From positions 18,665-82,664 of the forward strand of contig JAJPXP010000017.1 of assembly GCA_021205365.1 (NCBI GenBank): a stretch of 64,000 nucleotides of DNA, given 5' to 3'. Below are positions 52,468-62,104 of this stretch, in pieces. The stretch's first letter is position 1, and every line of letters begins with the position of its first letter. The position numbers and the translations under genes were made by a program. The notes below the pieces were generated by a model. It was not told the DNA's origin. It worked only from the letters and a program-made list of their open reading frames with translations, and did no database searches. The stretch comes from Clostridia bacterium. GTDB lineage: Bacteria > Bacillota > Clostridia > Oscillospirales > Butyricicoccaceae.

Positions 52468-54369
52468 TTATAGATTTTCACACTGCTCCATCCACAGCGC
52501 GCTGACCGCATCAGACGGCATTCTCCAGTCGCCGCGCGGGGACAGTGTAACAGTACCGACCTTTGGGCCATCCGGCAAACAGGAACGCTTGAACTGCTGG
52601 ATAAAGAACCGGCGTACAAACGTAGTCAGCCACTTCTTGATGGTGGCGTCATCATACACGCCGTCAAACGCCTTCTGCGCCATGCGGAAAATCTTCTTCG
52701 GCTCCATGCCGAAACGCAGCAGATAATACAGGAAGAAATCATGCAGCTCATACGGGCCGACCAGTTCTTCTGTCTTCTGGGAAATCTCCCCATCCTTCGG
52801 CGGCAGCAGCTCTGGAGATACCGGTGTTGCCAGCACATCGCGCAGGACGCGCCCGGTTTCACCGCCTGCACGCTCTGCTTCGTACGCAGTCAGATACCGT
52901 ACCAGTGTCTTCGGAATAGAACCATTGACGCCATACATGGACATATGATCTCCGTTGTAGGTTGCCCAGCCGAGCGCCAGCTCGGACAGATCTCCGGTAC
53001 CGATGACCATGCCGCCGGTCTTATTCGCCAGATCCATCAGAACCTGTGTCCGCTCACGTGCCTGTCCATTCTCAAAGGTTACGCTGTGATCTTCCATCTC
53101 ATGACCGATATCAATGAAATGCTGGGTGACCGATGCGCCGATTTCAATGGTCTTGCAGGTGGTTCCATACGCGGCAGCCAGCGTCAGCGCATTGTTCTTG
53201 GTTCGGCTGGTGGTGCCGAAGCACGGCATAGTCACTGCAATGATATCCTTACGGTCGCGTCCGAGCATATCAAATGCATGGACGGTGACAATCAGCGCCA
53301 GTGCGGAATCCAGACCGCCGGACAATCCCACAACTGCTGTCTTTGCATGGGTATGGCGGATACGGGTTGCCAGACCAGTGGCCTGCAGGGTCAGGATTTC
53401 CTCACAGCGTTCCGCCAAATCGCTTTTGTCTGACGGCACAAACGGCGTCTGTGCAATCGGACGTGTCAGCTCAGTATGCCGCAGCTCCATATCAAACCAT
53501 ACGCGGGATACATAAGACTCACGGAACGTATTCTGGCGGCGGCGTTCATAATTGAGACGTCTGACGTCGATTTCCGAAATCGTCAACCCTGTCACAAACC
53601 GCGGAGACTGCGCCATCAGTGTACCATTTTCCGCAATCACATTGTGCGCCGCAAACACAAGGTCAGTCGAGGATTCACCCTGACCGGCGTCGCAGTAAAC
53701 ATAGCCGCACAGGCCCCTGCCCGACTGGATACGCACCAGGTCGCGCCGATAGGCCGCCTTGCCAATGATTTCATCCGATGCAGACAGATTAAAAATGATG
53801 GTTGCGCCCGCCTGCGCCAGCTCGCTGGACGGGGGATTTGCTACCCACAAATCTTCACAGATTTCCGCAGAAACCGCAAAATCCTCCATTTTCTCACAAC
53901 AGAAAATCTGATTCGGATCCAGGCAGAACTCCTGTCCCTCCCAATTCAGATATTCTTCCGTATCGTCATCTGCTTCCGTAAAATGGCGCAGCTCATAGAA
54001 CTCTGTATAGTTTGGAATATTGCGCTTGGGGATCATGCCGAGAATCTTGCCCTTATGCAGGAACGCCGCACAGTTATACAACGTCCCGCCTACCTGTACC
54101 GGCAGGCCAATGATGGTCAGCATATCCATGTCTGACGTCTGCTCTGCGATGCGCAGAAGCTGTTCTTTTGCGCTATCCAGCAGGATATTGTGTAAAAACA
54201 GGTCGGAACAGGTGTAACCGGTCAGGCACAGCTCCGGAAAACCAATCACCTGTACCCCCTTTTCATTTGCTTCCTGACACAGGGAAATAATATTGTCCGC
54301 ATTCCATACGCAGTCTGCCACATGGATTTCCGGCGTGGCAGCCGCTACCTTGATAAATCCATCTTTCAT
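52468..54369 (-). CDS. nadE: Glutamine-dependent NAD+ synthetase
   Basis: A 633-residue two-domain enzyme that amidates nicotinate adenine dinucleotide to NAD+. The N-terminal half is a nitrilase-like glutaminase: FPELCLTGY (Glu), the lysine in GKILGMIPKRN and the Cys in SAEICEDLW. The C-terminal half is the synthetase with the ATP PP-loop VVGLSGGLDSALAL and GTGDLSELALGWATYNGDHMSMYGVNGSIPKTLV. Length matches glutamine-using forms. The terminator at 52396-52432 shows it is transcribed alone. Confidence 0.95.
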   Translation of the reverse strand: MKDGFIKVAAATPEIHVADCVWNADNIISLCQEANEKGVQVIGFPELCLTGYTCSDLFLHNILLDSAKEQLLRIAEQTSDMDMLTIIGLPVQVGGTLYNCAAFLHKGKILGMIPKRNIPNYTEFYELRHFTEADDDTEEYLNWEGQEFCLDPNQIFCCEKMEDFAVSAEICEDLWVANPPSSELAQAGATIIFNLSASDEIIGKAAYRRDLVRIQSGRGLCGYVYCDAGQGESSTDLVFAAHNVIAENGTLMAQSPRFVTGLTISEIDVRRLNYERRRQNTFRESYVSRVWFDMELRHTELTRPIAQTPFVPSDKSDLAERCEEILTLQATGLATRIRHTHAKTAVVGLSGGLDSALALIVTVHAFDMLGRDRKDIIAVTMPCFGTTSRTKNNALTLAAAYGTTCKTIEIGASVTQHFIDIGHEMEDHSVTFENGQARERTQVLMDLANKTGGMVIGTGDLSELALGWATYNGDHMSMYGVNGSIPKTLVRYLTAYEAERAGGETGRVLRDVLATPVSPELLPPKDGEISQKTEELVGPYELHDFFLYYLLRFGMEPKKIFRMAQKAFDGVYDDATIKKWLTTFVRRFFIQQFKRSCLPDGPKVGTVTLSPRGDWRMPSDAVSALWMEQCENL

Positions 54370-54399
54370 GTTTGCACCTCAAAATTTGATGATGCTCCT

Positions 54400-54405
54400 A
54401 TTATA
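54400..54405 (-). promoter_or_regulatory. -10 box of nadE
   Basis: TATAAT on the minus strand (54405..54400), 31 bp before the ATG, with only a weak -35 match TTTTCA at the right distance. Confidence 0.4.
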
Positions 54406-54462
54406 CCCCACTTAGACACAATTGAAAATATGTAATTCTGTCAGGAAATTGTTTTTTCCGGT

Positions 54463-54735
54463 TTATACCATCATTACTTCCACCTCTCCGTCTCCTTCTG
54501 TGAAGACAGCAAGCCTTCGCGAGGTTTTCCTTGTTCCGGTCTGGGGATCACGGTCCACAACAACATCACAGCTTCCAGCAGCAATCCGCATGGAATTTTC
54601 CACAGCATAGCTTCCAACGGAAACATAGATATCGCCATCTGTAAAATTTTTCACCTTCCATTTCAGCCCGGTCAGCTGCATGTCAAATTCTGTCACACTT
54701 CCGGCAGTACATGGCTTGCGCTTACAAAAAATCAC
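54463..54735 (-). CDS. Small hypothetical protein
   Basis: A roughly 90-residue protein, mostly beta by composition, with FDMQLTGLKWKVKNFTDGDIYVSVGSYA and VVVDRDPQTG. GTG starts occur at 54744, inside the AAAGGTG ribosome site, and at 54735; the latter has better spacing. Composition suggests a small surface or phage-like accessory domain but no family is recognised. Confidence 0.5.
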   Translation of the reverse strand: MIFCKRKPCTAGSVTEFDMQLTGLKWKVKNFTDGDIYVSVGSYAVENSMRIAAGSCDVVVDRDPQTGTRKTSRRLAVFTEGDGEVEVMMV

Positions 54736-54836
54736 TTTTATCACCTTTCGTATAATTATTTTATAAATATACGAATTATAATAATTTCATTGCGCACATT
54801 GTCAAGGGAACAAATTCCATGGCTGTGGATAACCAC

Positions 54837-54870
54837 AAAAAAGCACTGCGGGAGGATTCCCACAGTGCTT
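54837..54870 (-). terminator. Terminator of the polysaccharide deacetylase gene
   Basis: Minus-strand AAGCACTGTGGGAA-TCC-TCCCGCAGTGCTT followed by TTTTGTGG. Confidence 0.85.
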
Positions 54871-54881
54871 CCCATTTTACG

Positions 54882-56585
54882 TTACGCCGCATCCGAGTCG
54901 CTAGAATGCGAATCGGTATCCTCTTCAGAATCCGAGCTGCCAGCGTCTTCTTCTTCCGCCGCATCTTCGTTATATTCCGGCGGGGTTGTATCATCGACTT
55001 CAAAATGTACCGGACGTGTTGCATTTGTTATCGGCAGCATGTCATTGCCTGCCTCCTTCAGCTGGCTGCTGATCGACGGCAGTGCTTCCACTGTCTTTTC
55101 CTTGCCATAGGTATCATGCATCAGCAGAATAACATCATTACGGGAGGAAATGCTGACCTCGTGTACGGCATAATTCACGATTTCGTCTACACTGTAATTG
55201 ACGCCTTCCGAATCGTGATCATAGGCATTCCAGTCATAATATTCAAAGCCCCGGCGTGTCATTTCCGCGACAATATTATCATAGCAGCCGCTGCTGTTGA
55301 CCAGGCCGTTGCTGCCGCCCGGGAAACGGAAGCCTTGTACACGGTAGCCCGTCAGCTCATAAATTTTATCATACGCCTGGGCAAAATCCTCCAGATATGC
55401 TTCGGTAGACGCATAAATCTTGCTGTATTCATGTTCATTTGCATGAATGCACAGGGTATGCCCCTCATCGACAATGCGCTGCAGGATTGGTGCAGTTTCC
55501 TCGTCAATTTCACTGGTGACAACGAAGAAGGTTGCCTTTACCTTCGCTTTTTTCAATGTATCCAGAATGTCCGGCGTATTGGTCGAGGACGGGCCGTCAT
55601 CGAAGGTCAGATAACATACCTTTTCATCACTGAGGACATTGGGTTCACTGACCGCATCAGCATACATACCCGGATATTCCTTTGCATAAGACGGCAGGGA
55701 ATCATCGTCCTTGATCGCAAGATACTGCTTCGACTCCTGCTGGCTGGCCGGACCTTCCTTCTGTCTTGCTGCAATGCCATCGTCCTCTGCCACAACAGCG
55801 GAACCGGCATTTTCCGGATCTTTTGTATGCTTGGACAGCGCTTTCACAACAGACACAACCAGCACAATTGCAACGAGCAGGAGAACAATGGCAGTACACA
55901 TGCGCATCAAACGCTTTTTACGTCTGCGGGCCTTGGCCGCCTTGCTGTTCTTCTTTTTCTTCTTCTTTTTTGCCGGAGATGTCTTCTTGCCAGCCTTCTG
56001 GTTTAGGTTTACCGTGGCAACAGGCTGATCGGGCCGGCGGCGCTTGGAGCTTCCCTCCAGGATTGCTTCCCGCTCCTGCTGTTCCAGATCTTCCTGTGTT
56101 TCCGCAGGCTTTAATTCCTTCTTTTTGACAGGCTTTTTCTTTGGCGCTGCCGCCGCTGTTTTCTTCTTTTCTGGCTTCGGCTGTTCTGCCTCCGCAATCT
56201 TCTCCGGCTCTGCAGCCGCTTCCTCGTCTGCCGTTTCGGCAGATTTTTCCAGCTTCTCGGACTGCTCCGCCGGTTCTTCTTCCAGCTCTGTAGGGGCTTC
56301 GGCTGCTTCCGGCTCTTCTACTGTTTCCGGTTCCTCTGCTTCTTCCGGCGCTTCGTCTTCTTCCGGCGGCTCTTCTCCGCTTGCCGCCGCACGTTCAATC
56401 AGTTCATCAACAGACAATACCGGCTCTTCTACTGTTTCCGGTTCCTCTGTTTCTTCCGGCTCTTCCGGCTCATCTGCAGTTATATTGAACTGTTCCATCA
56501 GCTTCTGCAGATCTTCAAAACTGCTTTTTGCCTTCTGATGCTTGTCCTGAGAATCATTCGGCTTCTGGTCCATTTCATTATCCAT
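54882..56585 (-). CDS. Membrane-anchored polysaccharide deacetylase
   Basis: A 567-residue protein with three parts: a long acidic and Lys-rich disordered cytoplasmic N-terminus (about 1-220) made of repeated EEPEE-like stretches, one transmembrane helix near 230-250 (MCTAIVLLLVAIVLVVSVV), and an extracellular NodB deacetylase domain (about 320-525). The catalytic motifs are present: YLTFDDGPS, HANEHEYSKI (zinc His pair), GFRFPGGSN and LLMHDTY. It removes acetyl groups from cell-wall glycan. A Ser/Asp/Glu-rich tail follows. The start near 56585 follows GGAG. Confidence 0.9.
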   Translation of the reverse strand: MDNEMDQKPNDSQDKHQKAKSSFEDLQKLMEQFNITADEPEEPEETEEPETVEEPVLSVDELIERAAASGEEPPEEDEAPEEAEEPETVEEPEAAEAPTELEEEPAEQSEKLEKSAETADEEAAAEPEKIAEAEQPKPEKKKTAAAAPKKKPVKKKELKPAETQEDLEQQEREAILEGSSKRRRPDQPVATVNLNQKAGKKTSPAKKKKKKKNSKAAKARRRKKRLMRMCTAIVLLLVAIVLVVSVVKALSKHTKDPENAGSAVVAEDDGIAARQKEGPASQQESKQYLAIKDDDSLPSYAKEYPGMYADAVSEPNVLSDEKVCYLTFDDGPSSTNTPDILDTLKKAKVKATFFVVTSEIDEETAPILQRIVDEGHTLCIHANEHEYSKIYASTEAYLEDFAQAYDKIYELTGYRVQGFRFPGGSNGLVNSSGCYDNIVAEMTRRGFEYYDWNAYDHDSEGVNYSVDEIVNYAVHEVSISSRNDVILLMHDTYGKEKTVEALPSISSQLKEAGNDMLPITNATRPVHFEVDDTTPPEYNEDAAEEEDAGSSDSEEDTDSHSSDSDAA

Positions 56586-56928
56586 ACAATTATCTCCTCT
56601 CCGTGGGATTTTTAGCCGCAGTGTCCTTTACCCCGCCATCTGCGGCCCTTCACGCCCCCGATGTTGACCATTATAACGAACTCTATGATAAAAAACAATA
56701 TTTTCCGCGAATTTTCGACAAAGTTCTCATTTGCAGCACAATAATGCAGATCCCCATACTCCCCGATATTATTTATATTTTAAACCAAAAAACAGCATTT
56801 TTTACGGTCTTTACATTGTCCGCATGTCATGATACGATAATGTTATTCCAAAACACACAGAAGGTTTATTCTAAATTGTATATTCTACTTTTTATTATAC
56901 TTATTGTATAGAAAGGACGGTTATGATT

Positions 56929-57399
56929 ATGTCTATTACTTATGCATCTCTGACAGAACAGGAACAGGGTCTGGTTTTCACTTCCTTCTCCCGCGCAGAT
57001 GCCCTGCGCCTTGGTATGCTTATCAATGAAGTGTCCGCCGACTACCCGGAGCCAATCGCTGCTGAAATCACAATCAACGGCCTGGTTGTCTACCGTTATT
57101 TTCAGGACGGCTCCCTGCCGGACAGTGAATTGTGGCTGGAACGCAAGCGTAACGCGGTAGAATTGATGCAGATGGGTTCTCTCCGTTTTGGCTTCTGGCT
57201 GGAAGAAAACGGTGAGTCCCTGGAAAGCCGCAAGCTGAACCCGAATGAATATGCGCCTGGCGGCGGCGGTATGCCGATTATCCTCCAGGGTATCGGTGTC
57301 ATTGGCTCCGTCTGTGTCTCCGGTGAACCGAATCATCTGGATGATCAGTCTATCGTTGTAACAGCACTGCAGCAGCTTAAAGCGGAAAAGGAAGCATAA
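56929..57399 (+). CDS. UPF0303-family (heme-degrading-domain-like) protein
   Basis: A 156-residue protein of the UPF0303 family (DUF336-like fold). Family features are LINEVSADYPEPIAAEITINGLVVYRYFQDGSLPDSELWLERKRNAV and PGGGGMPIILQGIGVIGSVCVSGEPNHLDDQ. A role is not established. Of two in-frame ATGs (56923, 56929) the second has better spacing to AAAGGACGG. It is transcribed alone, with a terminator just behind it. Confidence 0.8.
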   Translation: MSITYASLTEQEQGLVFTSFSRADALRLGMLINEVSADYPEPIAAEITINGLVVYRYFQDGSLPDSELWLERKRNAVELMQMGSLRFGFWLEENGESLESRKLNPNEYAPGGGGMPIILQGIGVIGSVCVSGEPNHLDDQSIVVTALQQLKAEKEA

Positions 57400-57419
57400 A
57401 CCGCTTCTATATCAAGTCT

Positions 57420-57456
57420 AAATGCCCATTGTTTTCACACAGTGGGCATTTTTGTT
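57420..57456 (+). terminator. Terminator of the UPF0303 gene
   Basis: AAATGCCCA-loop-TGGGCATTTTTG hairpin with T-tract. Confidence 0.75.
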
Positions 57457-57478
57457 TCTTTTCCTGCTCATTTTTTGG

Positions 57479-57507
57479 TTGATTCCTGTTGTCTGGACGA
57501 GTATAAT
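57479..57507 (+). promoter_or_regulatory. Promoter of the lipoprotein gene
   Basis: TTGATT (57479-57484), a 17-bp spacer and a perfect TATAAT (57502-57507), 35 bp before the ATG. Confidence 0.75.
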
Positions 57508-57541
57508 AGAGATATCTCACTGTGTCAATAAAGGAGTTATT

Positions 57542-58213
57542 ATGAAGAAAAAAATATTCTCTCTTGGCCTCGCTGCCGTCATGCTGGCCGGCCTGTTAAC
57601 CGGCTGTGGAGACACCAAAAAAATTATAGCATCTGAAACATATGAAGTAGAAAAAAATCCTTCTGTCACGGTCGATGGTACATGGATTGTCCCGGGCACG
57701 GACCGTGAGCTGCAATTTGATGGCGATGGAACCTATACCAGTACCATCTCAAAATCGATGAATGGAAATTATGCATATTATAAAGACGTTGCAGGCTTTG
57801 AGCTTGCGGATGCATTTAACAGCATCGAATATGTTGTGCTGTCTGATTCGGACGGAGAAGAGCAGATTTTCGGCGCGGTCCTCGGCGATATTATAATCGG
57901 CTACTGGAACCAGGATAACTGCTATTACTTCCGCGAGGATCGCCAGATCATTCCTGAAGAAGATTTCCTCGGTACCTGGACAGATGCCTCTGGCGGCAAG
58001 TATACCATGACCCTGGATACTGATGGCACCGGCAAAGTCGGCTCCGAAAAAAATCTGGAAGACTGTACCTTCCGCTATTCCGAAGAAACTGGTTACCTGA
58101 CAATCACCCAGAACGATAAGGACAAGGACTATGTGGTTGGCATGTACGAGGGCTATCTGTTCCTGATGCTTGCCGGAAATTACTACACCATGTATATGTA
58201 CCAGCCGGCATAA
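57542..58213 (+). CDS. Lipoprotein with repeated beta domains
   Basis: A 223-residue protein with a signal peptide and lipobox (LAGLLTGCGD). The mature part has two similar halves, each with a GTW and GxYTxTxxxDGTG motif (VDGTWIVPG.. and LGTWTDASGGKYTMTLDTDGTG), which resembles the lipocalin-like or DUF-type beta barrels of clostridial lipoproteins. Function unknown. AAAGGAG precedes the ATG. Confidence 0.75.
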   Translation: MKKKIFSLGLAAVMLAGLLTGCGDTKKIIASETYEVEKNPSVTVDGTWIVPGTDRELQFDGDGTYTSTISKSMNGNYAYYKDVAGFELADAFNSIEYVVLSDSDGEEQIFGAVLGDIIIGYWNQDNCYYFREDRQIIPEEDFLGTWTDASGGKYTMTLDTDGTGKVGSEKNLEDCTFRYSEETGYLTITQNDKDKDYVVGMYEGYLFLMLAGNYYTMYMYQPA

Positions 58214-58331
58214 AATTGAAACTATTTTTCTTCAGCTGCTTTCCACGAAGGCAGCTGTTTTTTTGTTCTGCTTCCCCCTTTCCCTGCATACGATGCCATG
58301 ATAACAAATCGGGAAGGAGAAACATTGATTT

Positions 58332-58733
58332 ATGTCTACAGGTAACCTGATTGTACAAACCCGTGCGGCCCGCGGGGCGGTTCCGGTCGTTGGTGCGTCT
58401 GTCACCATATTCTGCCCGGACTCCGGTGGGACGCTCCAGCCTTGTGTATCGGTCCGTACCAATACCAGCGGTTCCACAGAATCCATTGAGCTAGAAGCGC
58501 CTTCTCTGGAGGATATGGATTCGGAAGATGTTCCACCACATGCGGATTATCGTGTGGATATTGACCATCCGGATTATCGTCCGGTTACCATCACGGATGT
58601 TTCCGTATTTTCCGGTGTCACAACAAACCTGCCGGTTACGATGATACCGCCGCGTACCCTTCAAGAGCTCAATAAACGCATTGTCATTCGCAGCCCGGAA
58701 ACCGGACCAAGCGGATCGGGGACAGAATCATGA
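58332..58733 (+). CDS. Carboxypeptidase-regulatory/CnaB-like beta protein
   Basis: A 133-residue protein consisting of a beta-sandwich with the GNLIVQTRAARGAVPVVGASVTI and TNTSGSTESIEL pattern of carboxypeptidase-regulatory or CnaB-like domains, then a Pro-rich linker and RTLQELNKRIVIRSPETG. No signal peptide. It overlaps the next gene (ATGA), so the two proteins probably work together in the envelope or spore coat. Confidence 0.7.
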   Translation: MSTGNLIVQTRAARGAVPVVGASVTIFCPDSGGTLQPCVSVRTNTSGSTESIELEAPSLEDMDSEDVPPHADYRVDIDHPDYRPVTITDVSVFSGVTTNLPVTMIPPRTLQELNKRIVIRSPETGPSGSGTES

Positions 58734-60076
58734 CAGATTTTCCATATGTACCAGAATATATTACCGTTCATCTTGGCCCTCCCAATTCATCTGCACGCAA
58801 TGTAACGGTTCCTTTTCTGGAATATATCCAGAATGTCGCTTCCAGTGAATTGTATCCCACCTGGCCGGAAAATGCCCTGCGTGCGAATATCTATGCACAG
58901 GTATCTTTCGCCCTCAATCGCATTTATACCGAATGGTACCGATCCCGCGGCTATGATTTTGATATTACCAATTCCACAGCTTACGATCAGGCATTTGTGG
59001 AAGGCCGGGATATCTTTGAAAATGTCGCTGAAATCGTCAATGAACTATTTGATCATTATCTTGCCCGCCCCGGCTTTATCCAGCCATTGTTCTCCGCATA
59101 CTGCGATGGCAGGCGGGTACAATGCGAGGGGTTGAGCCAATGGGGTACGGTTGCCCTTGCCGAACAGGGCCTGACGCCATACGAAATCCTCACACGGTAT
59201 TATGGCAATGACCTGGATATCCGTACTGCGCCAATTCGTCCATTGGTGCAATCCTATCCCGGCACCCCCCTGCGCATCGGTACGGTTTCCAATTCCGTGG
59301 AAATCATGCAGGGACGCTTAAACCGTATTTCCAACAACTATCCGGCTATTCCGAAAATTTATCCGGTAAATGGCATCTTTGATCTGGATACCTATAATGC
59401 CGTGGTTGCATTCCAGCGGATATTTAATCTGACGCCGGATGGTGTCGTTGGGCCAGCCACTTGGGCGCAGATCACCTCTGTTTACACTGCTGTGCGTAAT
59501 CTTGCGGAGCTAAATGCAGAAGGCATCACCCTGCAGGATGTAACCCGTGAGCTGCCGAATCTGCTGACAGAAGGTATGCAGGGTGCCGAAATCCGTCTTC
59601 TGCAATTTTATCTGCGTACTGTAGGTACCTACAACGATGAAGTTCCTGTCATTGAAATTGACGGTTTCTTTGGCCCTGCAACCCGGGAAGCCGTCATTGC
59701 GTTCCAGCAGTTTTCCGGACTGACACCCGATGGCATTGTAGGCCCAAACACATGGAATGCCCTGATTGCAGCCTATGAGCAAATTGCCGCCACCCAACAG
59801 GCAACTGGTGATGTGTCTCTCCCGCCAACTGCCACGCTCGTGCTCGGGTCGCAGTCCAATGATGTATTTCGTTTGCAGCAGAATCTGAACCGGCTTGCCG
59901 CCTTTTATCCCGAAATCAACCCGATTCCGCAGACCGGATATTATGGTGAACAAACCCGGAATGCCGTGATGGCATACCAGCAGCTTTTCGGCCTTCCTGT
60001 AACGGGAAACGTTTATCCCTATACGTTTTATCTGATCGAAGTATCGGCGAACCAGGCAGAAATGAATGGGAGCTGA
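58730..60076 (+). CDS. SpoIID-like protein with three peptidoglycan-binding domains
   Basis: A 448-residue protein. Residues 1-160 resemble the SpoIID/LytB amidase-enhancer fold (VPFLEYIQNVASSELYPTWPENALRANIYAQVSFALN, YCDGRRVQCEGLSQWGTVALAEQGLTPYEILTRYYG). Three PG_binding_1 repeats follow (about 190-245, 275-345 and 370-440) with the NGIFDLDTYNAVVAFQRIFNLTPDGVVGPATW pattern. No signal peptide is present. In spores SpoIID degrades septal wall; here the repeats would tether it to peptidoglycan. Confidence 0.85.
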   Translation: MTDFPYVPEYITVHLGPPNSSARNVTVPFLEYIQNVASSELYPTWPENALRANIYAQVSFALNRIYTEWYRSRGYDFDITNSTAYDQAFVEGRDIFENVAEIVNELFDHYLARPGFIQPLFSAYCDGRRVQCEGLSQWGTVALAEQGLTPYEILTRYYGNDLDIRTAPIRPLVQSYPGTPLRIGTVSNSVEIMQGRLNRISNNYPAIPKIYPVNGIFDLDTYNAVVAFQRIFNLTPDGVVGPATWAQITSVYTAVRNLAELNAEGITLQDVTRELPNLLTEGMQGAEIRLLQFYLRTVGTYNDEVPVIEIDGFFGPATREAVIAFQQFSGLTPDGIVGPNTWNALIAAYEQIAATQQATGDVSLPPTATLVLGSQSNDVFRLQQNLNRLAAFYPEINPIPQTGYYGEQTRNAVMAYQQLFGLPVTGNVYPYTFYLIEVSANQAEMNGS

Positions 60077-60109
60077 GGACGTGGCTCCCGCCGCTACGGC
60101 TTACGCCGT

Positions 60110-60139
60110 GCCACCTCCCTCATCCGAGGGAGGCTTTTC
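60110..60139 (+). terminator. Terminator of the SpoIID-like operon
   Basis: CCTCCCTC-ATCC-GAGGGAGG followed by CTTTTCTG. Confidence 0.7.
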
Positions 60140-60168
60140 TGCTGCCCCGCTGCAGTCATATCCCAGTA

Positions 60169-60199
60169 AAAAAACCGCCCCGGTTTCCCGAAGCGGTTT
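60169..60199 (-). terminator. Terminator of the serS operon
   Basis: Minus-strand AAACCGC-loop-GGGGCGGTTTTTTT hairpin. Confidence 0.75.
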
Positions 60200-60214
60200 G
60201 AAAATCTGAATCGT

Positions 60215-61483
60215 TTACTTGATTACATCCGTGCCCATGAAGCCGCGCAGTGCTTCCGGTACGGTAACAGATCCATCTGCATTCTGATAATTCTCCAAAA
60301 TAGCAGCAACCGTACGGCCTACTGCAACACCAGAGCCGTTCAGGGTATGCGCATACTGCGGCTTGCCCTTTTCATTGCGGCAGCGGATATTGGCACGGCG
60401 TGCCTGGTAATCCAGGAAGTTGGAGCAGGAAGAAATCTCTACATATCTGCCATAGGACGGCATCCAGACCTCGATATCATAGGTGCATGCAGAGCTGAAG
60501 CCCACATCACCTGTGCACAGAATCACAACACGATATGGCAGACCCAGACCCTGCAGAACCCGCTCTGCTTCATTGGTCAGGTTTTCCAGCTGATTCCAGG
60601 AATCCTCCGGCGCAGTGAAGTTAACCAGCTCAACCTTATTGAACTGATGCTGACGGATCAGGCCGCGTGCATCGCGTCCTGCCGCACCTGCCTCTGCACG
60701 GAAGCAGGCAGAATATGCAGTATAGCGGATCGGAAGCTGATCTGCCGGGATGATATCATCACGGAACATATTGGTAACCGGAACTTCTGCGGTCGGGATG
60801 AGGTACTGATCTGTATTTTCCAGATGATACATATCCTCTGCAAATTTCGGCAGCTGGCCGGTACCGGTCATAGATGCCGCATTTGCTACGAACGGCGGCA
60901 GAATTTCCGTATAGCCGTTGTCGCTATGGGTATTCAGGAAATAATTGATAACAGCACGCTCCAGGCGGGCACCTGCACCCTTATAGAAATGGAACCGGCT
61001 GCCGGTAACCTTGGAAGCGGTATCCGGGTCCAGAATACCCAGATCCTTGCCGATATCCCAATGTGCCTTCGGTTCAAAATCAAACTTTCTCGGCTCACTC
61101 CAGCGGCGCAGCTCCGGATTGCAGCTGTCATCCACGCCTTCCGGCACCTTATCAGCCGGAACATTTGGGATGGTCAGCAGGGTATCATGCAGCTTTTCTT
61201 CTACCTCTGCCTGCTCTGCATCCAGCTGCTTTACTGTCTGGCTCAGCTCCTTCATCTGCGCCAGAACCGCACTGACATCCTCGCCAGCCTTCTTCAGCTG
61301 CGGGATAGACTTGGATACTTTATTCTGCTCCGCCTTCATCGCTTCAACTTTGCCGATGATTTCACGGCGCTTCTGGTCAAGTTCCAGAGCAGTGTCAATT
61401 TCTGCATCATAGCTCTTGCCGCGCATTGCCAGACGGGTCTTGCATTTTTCTGTGTTTTCACGGATAAATTTTACATCTAACAC
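60215..61483 (-). CDS. serS: Seryl-tRNA synthetase
   Basis: A 422-residue class II synthetase. The N-terminal coiled-coil tRNA-binding arm (about 30-100) is followed by the class II motifs: motif 2 in [22 protein letters not shown] and motif 3 in [20 protein letters not shown]. The start is a GTG at 61483 after AAAGGAA. No T-box leader is present in the short gap to the next gene. Length is normal for the family. Confidence 0.96.
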   Translation of the reverse strand: MLDVKFIRENTEKCKTRLAMRGKSYDAEIDTALELDQKRREIIGKVEAMKAEQNKVSKSIPQLKKAGEDVSAVLAQMKELSQTVKQLDAEQAEVEEKLHDTLLTIPNVPADKVPEGVDDSCNPELRRWSEPRKFDFEPKAHWDIGKDLGILDPDTASKVTGSRFHFYKGAGARLERAVINYFLNTHSDNGYTEILPPFVANAASMTGTGQLPKFAEDMYHLENTDQYLIPTAEVPVTNMFRDDIIPADQLPIRYTAYSACFRAEAGAAGRDARGLIRQHQFNKVELVNFTAPEDSWNQLENLTNEAERVLQGLGLPYRVVILCTGDVGFSSACTYDIEVWMPSYGRYVEISSCSNFLDYQARRANIRCRNEKGKPQYAHTLNGSGVAVGRTVAAILENYQNADGSVTVPEALRGFMGTDVIK

Positions 61484-61543
61484 GTTTCATTATTCCTTTC
61501 TATATTTATCGGAATCAAATTCCGATACAAGATTGCTAATACT

Positions 61544-62092
61544 TTATTCTTCTTCTGCATCCAATATGCTGCAGATCTCCGCATATTCCTTTGCCGCATC
61601 CCCGGTCAACGGTTCTGTTTTTTCATCCGTCAGGATTTCACGGGTATATGCCTTGTCCATTGCCGCAATGAGTTCCAATGCTTCACTATCCTCACCCATG
61701 CGATATGCCTGCTCCAGCTGCCACAGCTGGTTCAATGCATCTATAGCTTTCTCCTGTTCTTCTGTCTTGGCTTTCAGCTCTTCATTTTCTTTTTTGCTTT
61801 CATCCAGCTGGCTTGTCATGGCGTCAATGGTTTCCTGCATCTGATCTGCCTTCGCCTTTGCACCCTTGACTGCATCTGTCTGCTGGGTCAACTGTGCGCC
61901 CAAATCCTCCAGCTGCTGATTGGCATGCGCCTGCATGACATAGCTTACCAGAATCAGAACCAGTGCAACACAGAACAGGCCGACAATATAAAATACAAAG
62001 ATTTTCCGGCTTTTTTGTCGGCTTCGGTCAATCGACACTGTTTCCTCATAGATTTTGATATCTTCTTCGTTGGTCTTTTTTTCTTTGCTCAT
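61544..62092 (-). CDS. Coiled-coil membrane protein
   Basis: A 182-residue protein with one transmembrane helix (IFVFYIVGLFCVALVLILVSYVM, about 31-53) and a long heptad-rich coiled coil in the outer part (QLEDLGAQLTQQTDAVKGAKAKADQM.. ESKKENEELKAKTEEQEKAIDALNQL). N-terminus inside, coil outside is the likely topology. Function unknown; it sits between parB and serS on the same strand, which makes a cell-envelope or division role possible but unproven. Confidence 0.7.
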   Translation of the reverse strand: MSKEKKTNEEDIKIYEETVSIDRSRQKSRKIFVFYIVGLFCVALVLILVSYVMQAHANQQLEDLGAQLTQQTDAVKGAKAKADQMQETIDAMTSQLDESKKENEELKAKTEEQEKAIDALNQLWQLEQAYRMGEDSEALELIAAMDKAYTREILTDEKTEPLTGDAAKEYAEICSILDAEEE

Positions 62093-62104
62093 TGAAAGCC
62101 TCCA

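Noticed and set aside
61484..61543. T-box leader before serS
   Set aside because: The gap to the upstream gene is only 60 bp, too short for a T-box, and no specifier loop or TGG motif is visible.
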